Positions 1 to 12,576 of a stretch of 64,000 nt of DNA are shown piece by piece (positions within the stretch are counted from its first letter, which is position 1; each line of letters starts with the position of its first letter). Source of the stretch: Cymbidium sinense (taxonomy: Eukaryota > Streptophyta > Magnoliopsida > Asparagales > Orchidaceae); the NCBI GenBank assembly GCA_021442155.1, contig CM038229.1, positions 90,594,693 to 90,658,692 of the forward strand, read 5' to 3'. The notes below the pieces were generated by a model. The model was given only the letters and a program-made list of their open reading frames with translations. It did no database searches and had not been told where the DNA came from. The translations under genes were made by a program, and so were the position numbers.

Positions 1-1795
1 TGGTTGTGGATCATGCGGTTCTTGATGCTTCTAAGGTCGTAAGTGGATTACACGCGTTGTTTCTGCGTGGTTTGATCTCTGGATTGAATCTGAGCCTTGG
101 ATTGATAATGGCGCGGCTGTTCTTGGTCGTTGGATGAAGCTTTGAGAATAACCTAACCTTATCTTGCTTTGAATTGTTTTGTTTCGACAGTTCGAGCCGT
201 CGAGGAGCTCCAGAGAAGAAACAGGGGAGATCTGGAGGATCGGAGAAACCGAGGTTTCTCCGGTGGCATGTTAGGTGAGGAAAAGCGAGAAGAACTGGCG
301 GGAAGAAGAGAAGAAAGGGGAAGACTGAAGAGCTAAGTTTCTTTCTGTAAATTCTTGATCATCCTTTCTGGTTGTCCGTCTTCCTCTATTTATAGTATTC
401 GGCTTGCTCTTCTAGAATGTTCCTCTGCTATGTCCAGTAACTAATTTACATTTATTTTCTATAGCTCGGCCTCTGTGTGTGTATTGGTTGGGTTTCTTGA
501 TTTCCTGCTATCAGTCTTCTGTTCTTTTGTTCTTTCTGTTATGGATTGGATGAGTTGTTCTTTACTTTCCCGAAGGCTGTGGAATTAGTTTCTGTTGATT
601 TAGATTCAAGCACTGGCTGCAATCTGTTGGTTGTAACTTCCTTTAGTCTTCTTGTAATTTCCCTTGTTCTTCTTCGTATAGTCATCACGAAATTTCTGTA
701 GTGATTTGATCTATTCTGTTGTATATTGTTCACGGGTTGTTATTTCTTGGTCGCTCAACTTCTGTAATGGATTATTGTAATGGTAATTCTTACTGTTGTA
801 TGCTGTATTTTGGCCTTGGAGGAATTAGATTCATAATATATTGACTATCTGTATTTATCAGCATAAAATTCAAATTAAAATAATTTAAATTAATTTTAAA
901 TTAATTTAAAAAGTCCCAAATTATCATATGCTCAACTGTCCCCCTATTTTCAATTTTCTGAAAAAAAAAATTAAAAAAAAATTGAAAAATAAATCACTCC
1001 CCTCATTCTCTCTGATTCTCTCATTTTTCAATAGCGGTTCCTCCTCATTATCTCCCACTCTCCTCTCTCTCTCTCTCCTGTGGGAAGAACAAGGAAAAAA
1101 AAATGAAAGTAAAATTCTTTCTCTCTCAATCTGTCCGGTTGCTCGATCTGCTGTCCATTACAGCGCGGCGCTTCCCATGAACCGCCGGTCCAGCATCCTT
1201 CTCAGATCCCAGTTTCATCGCTACCGCCATTGTTCGGCCATGATGCGTTGCATGACGGCTGAGGCCGCTCGGCTCGATTCCTCAGGCCATTTTATCGACG
1301 CCAGACGCGACCCACGATTGACCTGAAGCGCGATTCGCCTCAGTTGCCATGATCCAACTACCGAGTTTCCTTCCTCAGACCGCTTCAGTCAGGTGACTCC
1401 AGCCCCAGTTCCTCCGGCGGAATATGACTTGCTTATTACAGACGGCCGTTTTCTCCACGTTCTAAGCCGACTATTGCCTGTTTCCATCCAGCTCACTTGT
1501 ATTAATTGCACGCTCATAGTGCACCTGCCAAGCCAAATTCCTCCATCCAGCAAGCCTCTTTCCTCCAGCCCAAGGCCTACAGCTCCTTCCTCTAGTCCAT
1601 AAAATTGCAAAGGCCCAAAGCTCCTTCCTCCTACAAATTACATACTGTGCCGCCCTTCAAACCCTTGGCCCTTGCTATAACTAACCACAACCCACTATTT
1701 TAGCCCGTTATTTAATATCTTCTGTCAGGTAATCCAAATGCAAACTTGCCTATTAATCCTTCCCACAAGCCTGCAACTCATCCAAATTTTGTCAT
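1..1795. other. Unassigned non-coding DNA
   Basis: I find no convincing gene here. The first ~350 bases are moderately GC-rich and purine-rich, 850-920 is AT-rich, and 1000-1610 is C/T-rich with short open frames lacking any recognisable domain. A TATA-like CTATTTATAG lies near 387. The mixture resembles LTR or promoter-type sequence of an unidentified element, but no boundary or target-site duplication is visible. Confidence 0.3.
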
Positions 1796-2440
1796 TTTCG
1801 CTGTCAAATGGAGAATATCAAGATTCTTCCGATTTTCGATTGCATCGCTTTAGCCATCCCATTTTTTAGGCAAATCGGGAAGAACATCGTTAGCATCTAA
1901 TTCTTCTTTTCGATTTTCTGTCGCCTCACTTTAGTCCGTTTTAGGCCGCAAATTGGTGAAGAACATTGTCGCCAGAATTCTTCTTTCGATTTTGATCGAC
2001 CCTCTCTCTTTACCCGTTGCTATGCGAAATCGGGAAGAACATCGTTAGAGACGAATTCTTCTTCGATTTTCGCCGACTCTCACTTTAGCCGTGCTTCGCT
2101 ATGTCAGAATCGGGGAAGAACATCATCAGCAGACAAATTCTTCCTTCGATTTTCGGCATCACACCCCTCAGTTTAGCCATCACGTTTCCGCTGCGTCGCA
2201 AATCGGAGAAGAACATCGTCAGCAGACGAATTCTTCATTCAATTTTCGTCATTCTCGCTTCCGTTCTGTCAATCGGGAAGAATATCGTCCAGCGAATTCT
2301 TCCTTCGATTTTTGGCCACATCCTCGCTTTAGTCGTCCTGCTTATGTCAGAATCGAGAAGAACAACGTCAGTAGACAAATTCTTCTTTTGATTTTCGGTG
2401 TCGCACTCCTTACCTTACATTCCTTATCGCATATCTAACC
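1795..2440. repeat. 78-bp imperfect tandem repeat array
   Basis: A unit built on AATCGGGAAGAACATCGT followed by an AATTCTTC/TTCGATTTTCG block recurs at about 1871, 1949, 2026, 2105, 2199, 2270 and 2348, with a degenerate earlier unit near 1804. Spacings are 78, 77, 79, 94, 71 and 78 bp. Units differ by substitutions and small indels. Open frames of about 100 residues that span the array are by-products of the repeat period being near a multiple of three. Confidence 0.85.
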
Positions 2441-2509
2441 CCGTTCCTTTGTCTAGCCTTGCAACGCGCCGAAAAATGCATCAGAACATGTGGGATCTGT
2501 GAATGTGAA

Positions 2510-2532
2510 TATATATATATATATATATATAT
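2510..2532. repeat. (AT)n microsatellite
   Basis: Short uninterrupted AT dinucleotide run between the 78-bp array and the ~220-bp array. Confidence 0.9.
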
Positions 2533-2538
2533 TATATT

Positions 2539-3150
2539 TGAAGACCTTGTGCTTTCGCAGGTCACGAGATGAAAAATATGTTGGTGTCGCAAAGACACCG
2601 CCTCTACGCCAGGCATACTGAGTAAGCCACCACTTATTAGATGCCGCTTCCTCTAGACGAAATGCTGCCGAAATTTTGTCTAATTTTCGGACTTAGAAAG
2701 AAGTGGGGGGGGATGAATATATATTGCATCTGTCTTCTTTCAGGTTAAAGACCTCGTCGTGCTCAGCAGGATGCGACGAGATGAAAACCGACTATGATAT
2801 CGCAAGACACCACTCGCTATGCTCAGCAGGGCGTATCGAGTAGGCCAAAACACCCCCGATGCAGCCCCCTACACACGGATGACGCCGAGAGGTTGCCGAA
2901 ATTTTGTCTAATTTTTAAACTTAGAAAAAAAAGAGGAGAATGAATATATATTGCATTGTATGTCCTCTTTCAGGTTTAAAGACCTCGTCGTGCTTAGAGC
3001 GCGACGAGATGAAAACCGATTGTGGTGTCGCAAGATACCACTTGCTACGCTCAGCAGGGCGTACCGAGTAGGCCAAAACACCCCTAATGCAGCCCCTACA
3101 CGGGGATGACGTCGGGAGGCTGCCGGAATTACGTCAAATCTTTTTACTTA
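2539..3150. repeat. Three tandem ~210-235-bp repeats with internal hairpins
   Basis: Three diverged copies begin near 2539, 2745 and 2978. Shared landmarks in order are GACCTCGTCGTGCT, CGAGATGAAAA, a GGTGTCGCAAGACACC-type palindrome, GTAGGCCAAAACACCCC, GCTGCCGAAATT and a purine-rich tail. The first copy is the most diverged. Each copy can form a short stem at the palindrome. I do not recognise the family; it may be the repeat region of an LTR retrotransposon. Confidence 0.75.
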
Positions 3151-3749
3151 GGAAAAATAGGGAGAGTGAAATGAGCTGACTTAAGAGCGCTAAATAGGAA
3201 AGCTTGCAGCTAATTTTAAACTAAAAAGCGGGAAACAAGAAAAAGGGGGGAGTCTTTAAAATAAATTTTAGAAAGAATAAAATATTCATTTAAAATCTAA
3301 GTGAAATTTGGGGGAGGCTAATATTAAACTCACAAACTTTGGGGAGAGGCTAATATTAAACTCACAAACTTTAATTGTAATCCTCTGTAGCTTAAATTGA
3401 AGTGGTAAAGTGAGTTCCCTTTTCTTATATATCCTTCAGAATTAAGCAAGCTTTAATTGGAATTGAGGGGGGACTAATGCTAAACTCATAACAAACTTGC
3501 AATAAACTCAAAATCTAAGGATAAATCCAAACTGAGTTTAATGACTCTTATACGAATGTGGAGGTGATTACTATGCTAACTAATAAGCATGAGTAGGGCT
3601 AAAGCAATAAATACTGAAATCGACAAAACTTATCAAAAGTGATGTAGATTGAACATAATTAAATTGAGAGAATTATAAAAAAAACTCAACAAGTAAACTA
3701 ATTACAAGTAATATTTTAAACTACGATCTAAATCAAAACGTCTTCTTCG

Positions 3750-5455
3750 TCATCGAATCTGCAACTCTTTGTACAAGCAGACAGAAGGCGATATTAAATC
3801 AAAATCTAAAAAAAATCATGGAGCTTCCTTCAACCAAAAATCAAAGAATTTCATCATAATTATGATTTTTAAAATCAATGATTTCATTAATTAGATGAAA
3901 TTAGCTAAGCTATAAATACCTGCATGTGCTCGGACATAGAGATTTCAAGTGCAAATTTTAATATCTGAAAAGGTTGCGTAAGCTAAATTGGAATATATTA
4001 AATATTAATCTGAAAAATTTAATAAGATATTAGATCAATTTACAACGCTTTCGCCAGGATCAACCCTTTGTACAGATAAGATACTAAATCCAAATCTATA
4101 AAAATCATAAGGCTTCTTTTAATCAAAAATCAAAGAATTTCATTCTACTTATGAAAAAAAATCAATGAAATCACTAATTAGGTAAAATTGTCTAAGCTAT
4201 AAACTCTTGCATGTGCTCGGACATAGAGATTTCAAGTGTAAATTTTAATGTCTAAAGAGGATGCGCAGACTAAATTGGAATTAAATGCAAATACAAAATT
4301 AATCTCATAATTCAAACATAAAATTAACTAAAATTACTATACATCCGCATGTGCCCCGACACTATGCTGAATGCTTAAATTCAAGTGTCAGAGTGCTTGC
4401 TTCCCTTAGTCTGGAGGGTCCGCTAACAAAACCTAAGAACTTATAATAAGAGTCTCAAATCAGTGAAATATCTGAGAAACTGATTCTGTCAGGTGACAGT
4501 AGATATAATCCTCTATTAGCAGCTAAACAGAGTCGACATGATTAAAAGCTCTTAAACATATTCAAATCAAATCAAATCAAATATCAATCTGAAACTGTTT
4601 AAATGAAATTTTATCATTAAAACTTAAATTAAACCCAATCTATTCACCTTCCGCAACTGTTTGTTGGGGGTAAAAAATTAAGAAAACTCTAGCTTAGAAA
4701 GGAGCAAATGTTAAATCAAGTGTTCTGCTATGTTCACTCTCAATCAATCTCTTGCCAGTAAGCACGTGGTATGTGTCCTCTGATTGCGTGACTTGGCCAA
4801 TAGGCTCAGATGAAGTGAAGCGATTTACCGTGAGTCCCTAATCCGGTGGTTTGGCGACTCTATTATATTATGATCACGACCGTAGTATGCTAATGGCTCC
4901 TTTGAGTTGTGAATCATAGGGTATACTTGATGGGAAAAGCTCCTGCCTAAAGTAGACTTAAGCCTATCTTCTTAGACAAACACCATCCCAGGTCTACAAG
5001 GATTTCTTGGATGACGTAACCCATGTGTTGCTGATGAGAATCTTTCTATAAGGTTGGGATGACTACATCCTCTAACTAAGTAGACTATGGACTGCGATTG
5101 CCCGGGATGACAAAACCATATGATCTAGATCGGGCACGTCATCATTCCCCCAACCATCCAGTTTAAGCTGAAATGATAAATTTCATAAATTCTCAATTCT
5201 AAAACTCCATATGCTGCTACTATATGCTACGCAATTCATCGATCTAATGACTAGCCTTAATCGAAGGTTCTCTCTCACTTACTGGGAGGGGTAATTAACT
5301 ATAGGAACTTGCGCCTATAGGAAACCTGGAACCAGATCTAAAGTTCTCACCAAATGAGGACGAAATCTCTGGGTAGTGTCTTATCTACTATTCTATTTGC
5401 CTTTTGAAAATTACACCGACACTTTAAACTACTCTTTTCATCGAAGAGGTCGGTG
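3750..5455 (+). repeat. ~1.8-kb direct repeat, copy 1 (LTR-like)
   Basis: This non-coding segment matches 5735-7255 over most of its length at an offset of about 1790 bp. Shared landmarks include the CCTTCCGCAA block (4648 and 6436), GTGTCCTCTGA, AAAGTAGACTTAAG, TTAACTATAGG and the terminal TCGGTGG (5449 and 7239). Copy 1 also has an internal ~297-bp duplication (about 3775-4070 against 4072-4370). The AATTAACTATAGG..CCTATAGGAAAC stretch resembles the block at 36608-36650 in the giant gypsy LTR, so I infer a relative of that LTR's 3' half. No gene is visible. Confidence 0.65.
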
Positions 5456-5734
5456 GTGAATTTTTGGAGGTCGCATAAACATTCAGATAATACTTACATT
5501 TTATGTTGAAAGAACTAAAAGGTTGGATACATATGAGGAAGCATAAAGAAGATGCAACAGTTTGTCCATGAATGAGAATCAATACTAAACATGATGAACT
5601 TGTGAATAATTGGAAGCTTAGTAATAAGAACAAATCAAGATTCATTAGAACTTATAAATTCAATGAATTCCGAACTAAATGTGAAAAGATGGATATTACT
5701 TCAAATGATGGAACAAAAGTTAAAATATGTTACG

Positions 5735-7255
5735 CCATCGGATCTGCACCACATTAATGCTAGCAGACAAAAGGCGTTGGCTTAAATTCTAAATAGACTT
5801 CAAATATATTAATTTTACATAAATTATGGAGCCAACTCTCACTCAATTCTAGTGCTTCAGAATTTGTGCAATCATTTGAAAGAGAAGAATTCTTGTACAA
5901 AATATAAAGTAATCTTCAATTCAATTTAATCTTTCCAAATTCATACAAATATTCTAAATAACTTCATACACTACAATGCTTAAACTTGGTGTCAGGATCA
6001 AGGTTGATTCTCGGTTGGGTCTTAGGACTAGGTTCGGCTTAACAAAATCTAAAAATTCTATAATTATAAGAATTTCAGCTTATTAAAATATCTGATAAGC
6101 TAATTCTATCATATGACAGTATATTTAATCCTCTATTATTAAATTAATAGAGTCGACATGATCTGAGATAATAAACTAAATGATTAAGCAAACTTAGATA
6201 CCCTTATGATGACTGCATGGAATAGAGATTTCAACTGGAGGGGATACTATCATCAACATATATTCAAAATTTCAAGTCAAGTTAATATAAGTTAAATATC
6301 AAACTAAAAAAAACTGATATGATGTCAAGCTATAAATTATAAATTGAAAATCATCAACTTAAAAACTTAAAGCAAAACTCAATCTATCCACTTTCTGCAA
6401 TTGTTTATCGGAGGTAACAAATTAAGAAAAATCTATCCACCTTCCGCAATTGTTTATCAAAGGTGATAAATTAAGAAAACTCTAGCTCACAAAAGAGTTA
6501 ATGTCAAATCAAGTGTATTTTAATATTCAATTCCAATCAATCTCATGCCAACAAGGACGTGACCCGTGTCCTCTGACTGCATGACTTGACCAGTAGGCTC
6601 CACATATGATGCAGTTATAACTAGAGTCCTCTCATCGGGTGGTTGCCGTCAAATGACACCATTATATCATGGTCACGATTGTAGCCCATATGTTTCCCAA
6701 TGACTCTGCCCTTTGAGTTGTAACTATATGGTGCACTTGATAGGACAAAATATCCTCTGTTAGCTAAAGTAGACTTAAGTCTGTCTCCTTAAACAAACGC
6801 CACCCCAGATCTACAAGATTCCCTTAAACGACACAGCACATGGCTGCTGATAAGGATTCTTTTGTCAGATTGGGTCAACTATCTCCTCTGACTAAGTAGA
6901 CTAGTGACCACGACATCCCGAGATGACGGAACCATGGGATCTAGCATCATCGTTCCCCAACCATCGCTTTCAAGTAAAGGATGATGAATTTCATAAAATC
7001 TAAGTTCTAAAACTCCATATGCTATCTAACGCAGCAGTAATCTAACTACTATTTAGAAAGTTCTCTCTCAGCATTAGAATGGGTAATTAACTATAGGTAT
7101 TTGTGCTTATAGGAAACTTGAAATTAGATCTAAAGCCCTCACGAAATGAGGGCAAAATCTCTCGGTAGTGTCTTATCTACTATTTCATCTATCTTTTGAA
7201 AATTTCATCGACATTAAATCATACTCTTTTTATCGAGAAGTCGGTGGAAAATTTT
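5735..7255 (+). repeat. ~1.8-kb direct repeat, copy 2 (LTR-like)
   Basis: Second copy of the preceding segment, diverged by many substitutions and indels. It contains its own local duplication of the CCTTCCGCAATTGTTTATC block (about 6388-6480) and ends at an (AT)n run. Its left end also matches copy 1 near 3754, at a larger offset of about 1980 bp, because copy 1 holds the extra ~297-bp duplication. Confidence 0.65.
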
Positions 7256-7256
7256 C

Positions 7257-7287
<31 letters not shown>

Positions 7288-7574
7288 ACACTATCAAAAA
7301 TAGCATGATTATTACTCCCTTTTTTTTAGACTAAACCAATTTTAATGGTTAAAATTTTATAAAAAAATAGGCATTAATAACTATTGATTATTCCTACATT
7401 TCGTTTCTTTTTTTTTTGAATACCATTATAACAAAGTCAAACAACTTTTAAAGTGCTTTATCCTATTTTACACGTTCTTCAATTTCTTCATCATTAGCTC
7501 TTCTATCTGATATTCTTTAATAAAGGAGCGGCGAGTCTTCTAATGTACTATTTTGTTAAAAGATTATATAATAT
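7256..7574. other. AT-rich spacer before the LINE
   Basis: Begins with an (AT)n run (7257-7281), then AT-rich sequence with poly-T stretches. No gene or repeat is recognised. It ends at the left target-site copy of the LINE. Confidence 0.5.
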
Positions 7575-7784
7575 AATTGTATACGGGAAAATGTCACGCG
7601 TGGAGCAAATGAATAGTCATCACGACGGTAAGCCGCTGCTAGGGCACTCTCGGCGCTCCCCTGGCTCCTTCTCCTCCACCTCCACCTTTTCCGTCTAGCT
7701 TCTCTCTTCTTTCTATTATCTGCATTCCTCCTCGGTATTTGTCCCTTCCTCCCTCATTCGACCTCGCCTCGTCAGGAGGTCGCC

Positions 7785-9054
7785 ATGACCACAAGGATGG
7801 TTGACGCTGGTTCTTTTCCCCTTAACATCATCTCCTCATTTGCATTCTTCCATTTCTCCTAAACCAGTTGGATCTCTCTCTGTATGGAAAGATCTATTGC
7901 TTGCGCAATTTGGAAATGCCCAAACCGTCCCTCTTGCGTATGTGCCGTCGGATTCCAATGAGGTGGACTTCTCAGAGGATGATCTGTCTGCCAGAAAGCA
8001 AGAATGGCACCTCTCTCTAAATGGTCACTCGATTGGTAAGCGCCCTTACTATGGATCTTTGTTAGCCGCCATTAAAAAGAAATGGAGCTTTAAAGGTACG
8101 CTCGATCTACTTACATTCGAAGGTGATTACTTCCTGTTTAAGTTCAATTGTCAAGAGGATTATGATTTGGTGTGGAATCACGGCCCTTGTTTTCTCAACG
8201 GTCGGCCTTTCATTTTCCAAAAATGGACTTGGGACTTCCGGCCTTTGAACGATCCTATCTCTGAGATTCCGATTTGGATTAAACTCCCTAACTTCCCCCT
8301 ATGCTGTTGGAACGAGGTTGGTTTCTCTAAGGTTGCTAGTAAAATCGGTGTCCCCTTGGCCGTGGACCATCTTACTGCGGCTAGATCTCGGATAACATTT
8401 GCGCGTATTTGTGTCCAAATCTCCACTTCTTCTCCTCTTCCTGATAAGATTCGGATTAATTTAAATGGGAAAAGGTTCATGCAGTCTGTCATTTATGATT
8501 AGAAGCCGTCCGTTTGCTCGACCTGTAATACTTTCTCTCACGATTTGCGTCTCTATCCTCTTAACCCGACTGCTCCTCTTCCTCCCCGAGGGCGCAGCCG
8601 CAGTCGGGCCCCTCCTAAAGCTCCCATTAGAGTGACTAATCAGATTACAAAGGAGTATATTCCCATTCATCCTCCTCCCTCTCATTCACCTGTTACTATC
8701 ATGTCTTCCCCTCCCATATCAGGTGACAAGATTATGGAGGCTTCTTCCTGTCTTCCCTCTTCCTCTATGACCTAAACCCCACCATCTCATTCTCCACCTG
8801 GAGGATCCTTGATCGACCTTCTTTTCAAGGATTGACCACCATATTCATACTTGATCTCTCTTGGTGTTGTTACACGTTCGGCAGTGGTTACCCCTGGTCG
8901 GCCTCTTTCTGGCATTGGTATTGATAAAGGGAATAAAGAAGTTAGCAGTACTCTCATGGAAGGAGGGAACATCTCTTCTTCTTCTCAACCCCTTCCGACT
9001 CCTCTAAAAGGTAACAAGAAAAGGGTAAAACACGCTTCTTCTTCCTCCCAATGA
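7785..9054 (+). pseudogene. LINE ORF1, DUF4283 / zinc-knuckle RNA-binding protein
   Basis: Predicted RNA-binding (gag-like) protein of the LINE ribonucleoprotein. The main frame is open from 7801 to 8499 and contains a DUF4283 domain (roughly residues 65-215 of the frame; motifs SLLAAIKKKW, WNHGPCFLNGRPFIFQKW, IPIWIKLPNFPLCCWNEVG). Just behind it lies a zinc-knuckle remnant, CSTCNTFSHDLRLYP, in which the final Cys has become Tyr. The frame continues to a stop at 9052-9054 but is broken by an in-frame TAG at 8500 (where relatives have Trp), TAA at 8773 and TGA near 8833. The likely start ATGs (7785, 7797) lie in another frame, so one indel has occurred in the first ~20 codons. The last part is Pro/Ser-rich. 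Confidence 0.82.
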
Positions 9055-12000
9055 ATCAAATATCAATTGGTAGTTGGAATGTTAGGGTTTATCTTGGAAG
9101 ACTTTTATGAAAGCTTATTAAAGACTCTCATCTAGATCTTCTTTGTCTTCTGGAAAACAAAGTTCATATTAATCCTTTGCATATCAATCAGGTTTCTTCT
9201 TATAATTTATTTACTTCAGAATCCTGTGTAAATAATTTTGATTGTGCTAGTGGTGGTCGCATATGGATCAAATGGCAATCTGACAGGTTGAATTTTGAGT
9301 TATTATGTAAGTCTGAGCAATTTATCCATGGTCGAGTTTCTGCTCCTGGGGTTAATAGCTTTCTCTTAACAAGTATCTATGCTGAAAATGATTCTACTGT
9401 CAGATCCTCCTTGTGGTCTTCCTTAAAGGTTTTGCCAGATGTTAATGCTCTTCCTTGGATTATTTTAGGTGATTTCAACTGTCCTTTAAGTGCTAAGGAT
9501 AAACAAGGGGGTAATCTGGTTTCTTTCAACTCTTCTTTGGAATTTAAAGATTGTGTTAATGATTGTGGCTGGATGGAGCTCCCTAGCACTGGCTTACATT
9601 TTACGGTTTAATCAGCTGGAACATCCTATTTATTCTAAGATTGATCAAGTCTTTTGTAATTCCAATTGGATTGAGATGTTTCCATCTTCTTTATAAAGTC
9701 CTCTCCAAGATCATCGGATCATTCTCCTTTGGTAACTCTTCTTCAATCTCCCTTTGGTATCTCATTTCCTTTTCGTGAATTATTGGACCTTAAAGCTGTT
9801 TAGGATGATATTCGGAGGTTTGGAACAACTTCATTCAAGGAGACCCTTTTTATGTCCTTTCTATCAAGCTAAAACTTGTTAGAAACATGATGAAAGGTAG
9901 ATATAGGGATATCTCTCCCTTACAGCAGCAAATCAATATTGTTAAAGCTGAACAAAGTGAGGTTTTTAGGAATCTGGAAAAAGATCCTTTCAACACCCAT
10001 CTCATTCATGATGCTAAGGAGATTAAAAGATATTCGAGTTACTTATAAAAGAAATGCTATGGATCAAACAGAGAGCTAAGGCACATTGGCTTACTCATTC
10101 TGATGATGATTTAAAATTCCTCTACCTCTCAATAAAGGAAAGGAAAAGCTCCAATCTGATTAGAGAAGTGCAAACAGACTTGGGGGTCTTCTCTGATCAA
10201 AAGGATATTTCTGCTATTTTTTGTAGGTATTACGAGGATCTATTCAATTGTGATGACTCTCTTGTTATTCCTGTGCAAAATTTTCCTGTTGGGAGTAGTC
10301 TTTCATTAGATCATGCTGCCGATCTTGAAGCTGATGTTTCTGAACAGGAAATTATTGCTACCTTGAAAAGTATCAGTGAAAATAAATCGCCTGGTCCGGA
10401 TGGTTTTAATTCTAAGTTTTACATTGACTCTTGGAGTATTACCGGCAAATCTTTTGTAAATGCAGTTCTTTTCTTTTTCAAGAATTCCAGATTGCCCAAC
10501 TATTTCAAGCATACTCTCTTAACTTTCATACCAAAGGTGAAACATTCCAATAGAATTGAAGATTATCGTCCTATCTCTTTATGCAATATATTCTATAAAG
10601 TGGTGGCCAAAATCCTTGCCAATCGTATGAAGAGATATCTCCCCTCTATTATCAATAATTCTCAATCTGCCTTTGTTAAAGGAAGAGACATATATGATAA
10701 TCTGGCAATGGCCTTTGAGATTTGTAATGAGTTCTCTACCTCTAATAGCTCTTACTTTTTAACCAAAATAGATTTGAAAAAAGCATTTGATAAAATCAAC
10801 AAAAGCACTGATCCATCGACTTCTGGACAAAGGTTTTCCCATGAGATTTACTACTTGGGTGGAAGCTTGCATCTCTGATGTGCCTTTCTCCATTGTGTTA
10901 AATGGGAATATCTCAAAGTTATTTCTCTCCTCCAATGGCCTTGCAGGCGCCCATTGTCTCCTTTCCTCTTTACGGTGGCCATGGACACATTTTCATGCAT
11001 GTTAGAAAATGAAATTAACATAGGATTATATAATCCTATTTCTCAGGCTGGACAAATCTCTTCTCATCTCTTATATGCTGACGATCTCCTTGTGATGGGT
11101 ACTGCTGATCCCTCTACATTTATCTCACTCAAGTCTATTCTGCAATCTCTTAAGCACTACTTGGGACTTGAGGTGAACTATTCTAAATCATCCTTGTGCC
11201 TCTCTTCAAGGAAATTGGATAATTCTCATACTGTTTTGGGTATTCAATTGGGCTCTTTCCCTTTTAAATATTTGGGACTTCCTCTTATAAAAGGTACAAT
11301 CAAGATGGCTCATTTCACCCCTCTCTTTGATAGATTACATGTATGGTTGTGTTGGAAAAGTAAGTTCCTTTCATTAGGGGGAAGGTTGCAGCTTATCAGG
11401 TCTTCTATAAATAGTTAATTATCATACTGGTTTCGTTCTATGGCTATTACAGATGGTATTATCAAAAAAATTTGCTCTTTTACAGCTAAATTTTTCTATC
11501 ATTCATGGGAGGCAAAAAGTTGCACACTATTTCGAAGCACTTTTACCCAAAGAAAAAGGAGGAGTTGGGTTACTCTCTGCTTCTTCTCTCAATTTGATCA
11601 GCAAACTGAAATTAATGTGGAAAATCTGTAAGAGAGATACTCCTTTTGCTAATTGGTGTTTAGCTAAATATACATCACTATGGAACCCTTGCATTTATAG
11701 AGTTTCTCCACTTTGGAAATCGATTGTGAAAGTTGCTGAAAAATTTAGAAACAAATTGCATTTTCAAGTTGGGGAGGGTAATGCTTTTTCTTTATATTAT
11801 GATCCTTGGTGTAATGGGCACTCTCTTTGTTATTGGTTGGGAGTTAATGGCTTGAAACATTTAAACTTCACGGATGACCTAAAGGTCCATACTCTTATAC
11901 ACAATGGGCATTGGAATCTCCCTTCTCTACTTGAGTCCTCTCATCCTTGGTTGTCCATAAAGATCTTGGATACTTCTATTAAGAATGGAGCTGATTCTGT

Positions 12001-12576
12001 AAGTTGGCTTAAATCTTACTCTCCTTCTACCAAGGAGTTTAGAGATGCCATCTTCGATTCTCACCCCTCTTTAGATTGGACTAAAGGAATTTGGTTCAAA
12101 GGCTATTCTATTAATTATGCTCTATTGTTGGATGGCTTATATCTGTCTCAAATTATCGATAAGTTAGCAAACAAAGGGATTGGAACTCAACTCCTTTGCT
12201 GTTTTGTCATTACGTTTTTAGAATCTCATAACCACTTGTTTTTTGAATGTCCTTTGGCTATGAAGTTGGTGAGAGCTCTCATCCCAAATGGTATGTTTCT
12301 TTTTTGCACTACTCCCAGGTCCTTAATTTTATTAATGAAGGGGAGCATAAAATGTTACAAAGATTACACTTTCTGATTATTTCTGTTCTTGTTTATACCT
12401 TGTGGAGAGAAAGGAATAATCGCCTTTTCTCTTCTACCTATCTCCCATTTGCTGCCTTATCAAATCAAGTTAAAGAAAGGGTTTCGGCAAAAATGCAAAA
12501 GTGGAAATTGAAAGTTGCTTGGCCCTGTTCTGTGCAGGATTTAATTCGCAAATGGAGAAATTATCTACCTCCTTAA
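9051..12576 (+). pseudogene. LINE ORF2, endonuclease-reverse transcriptase
   Basis: The frame starts with an ATG that overlaps the ORF1 stop (ATGA at 9051-9054) and opens as an exonuclease/endonuclease/phosphatase-fold endonuclease: SWNVR near 9078, LLCLLENK near 9150 and ILGDFNC near 9464. Reverse transcriptase follows from about 10054, with SENKSPGPDGF, YRPISLCNIFYK, IDLKKAFDK and the catalytic YADD at 11073-11084. KYLGLPL and a C-terminal Cys/His region (HLFFECP near 12235) match the zf-RVT module of plant L1 ORF2 proteins. There is an in-frame TGA near 9108, frameshifts near 9605, several between 9700 and 10050, near 10800, 10950, 11418-11453 and 12300, and an apparent small deletion after IDLKKAFDK. 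The product is therefore not translatable. Confidence 0.87.

Noticed and set aside
928..1326. 132-codon open frame
   Set aside because: Low-complexity Lys/Ser/Leu start, no recognisable domain, no splice partner seen; probably chance in C/T-rich DNA.
2091..2438. 115- and 96-codon frames on the plus strand
   Set aside because: They are read-through of the 78-bp tandem array in two frames.
5572..5757. 61-codon open frame rich in Lys and Asn
   Set aside because: It sits between the two copies of the 1.8-kb repeat, has composition expected of A-rich DNA, and shows no recognisable domain.
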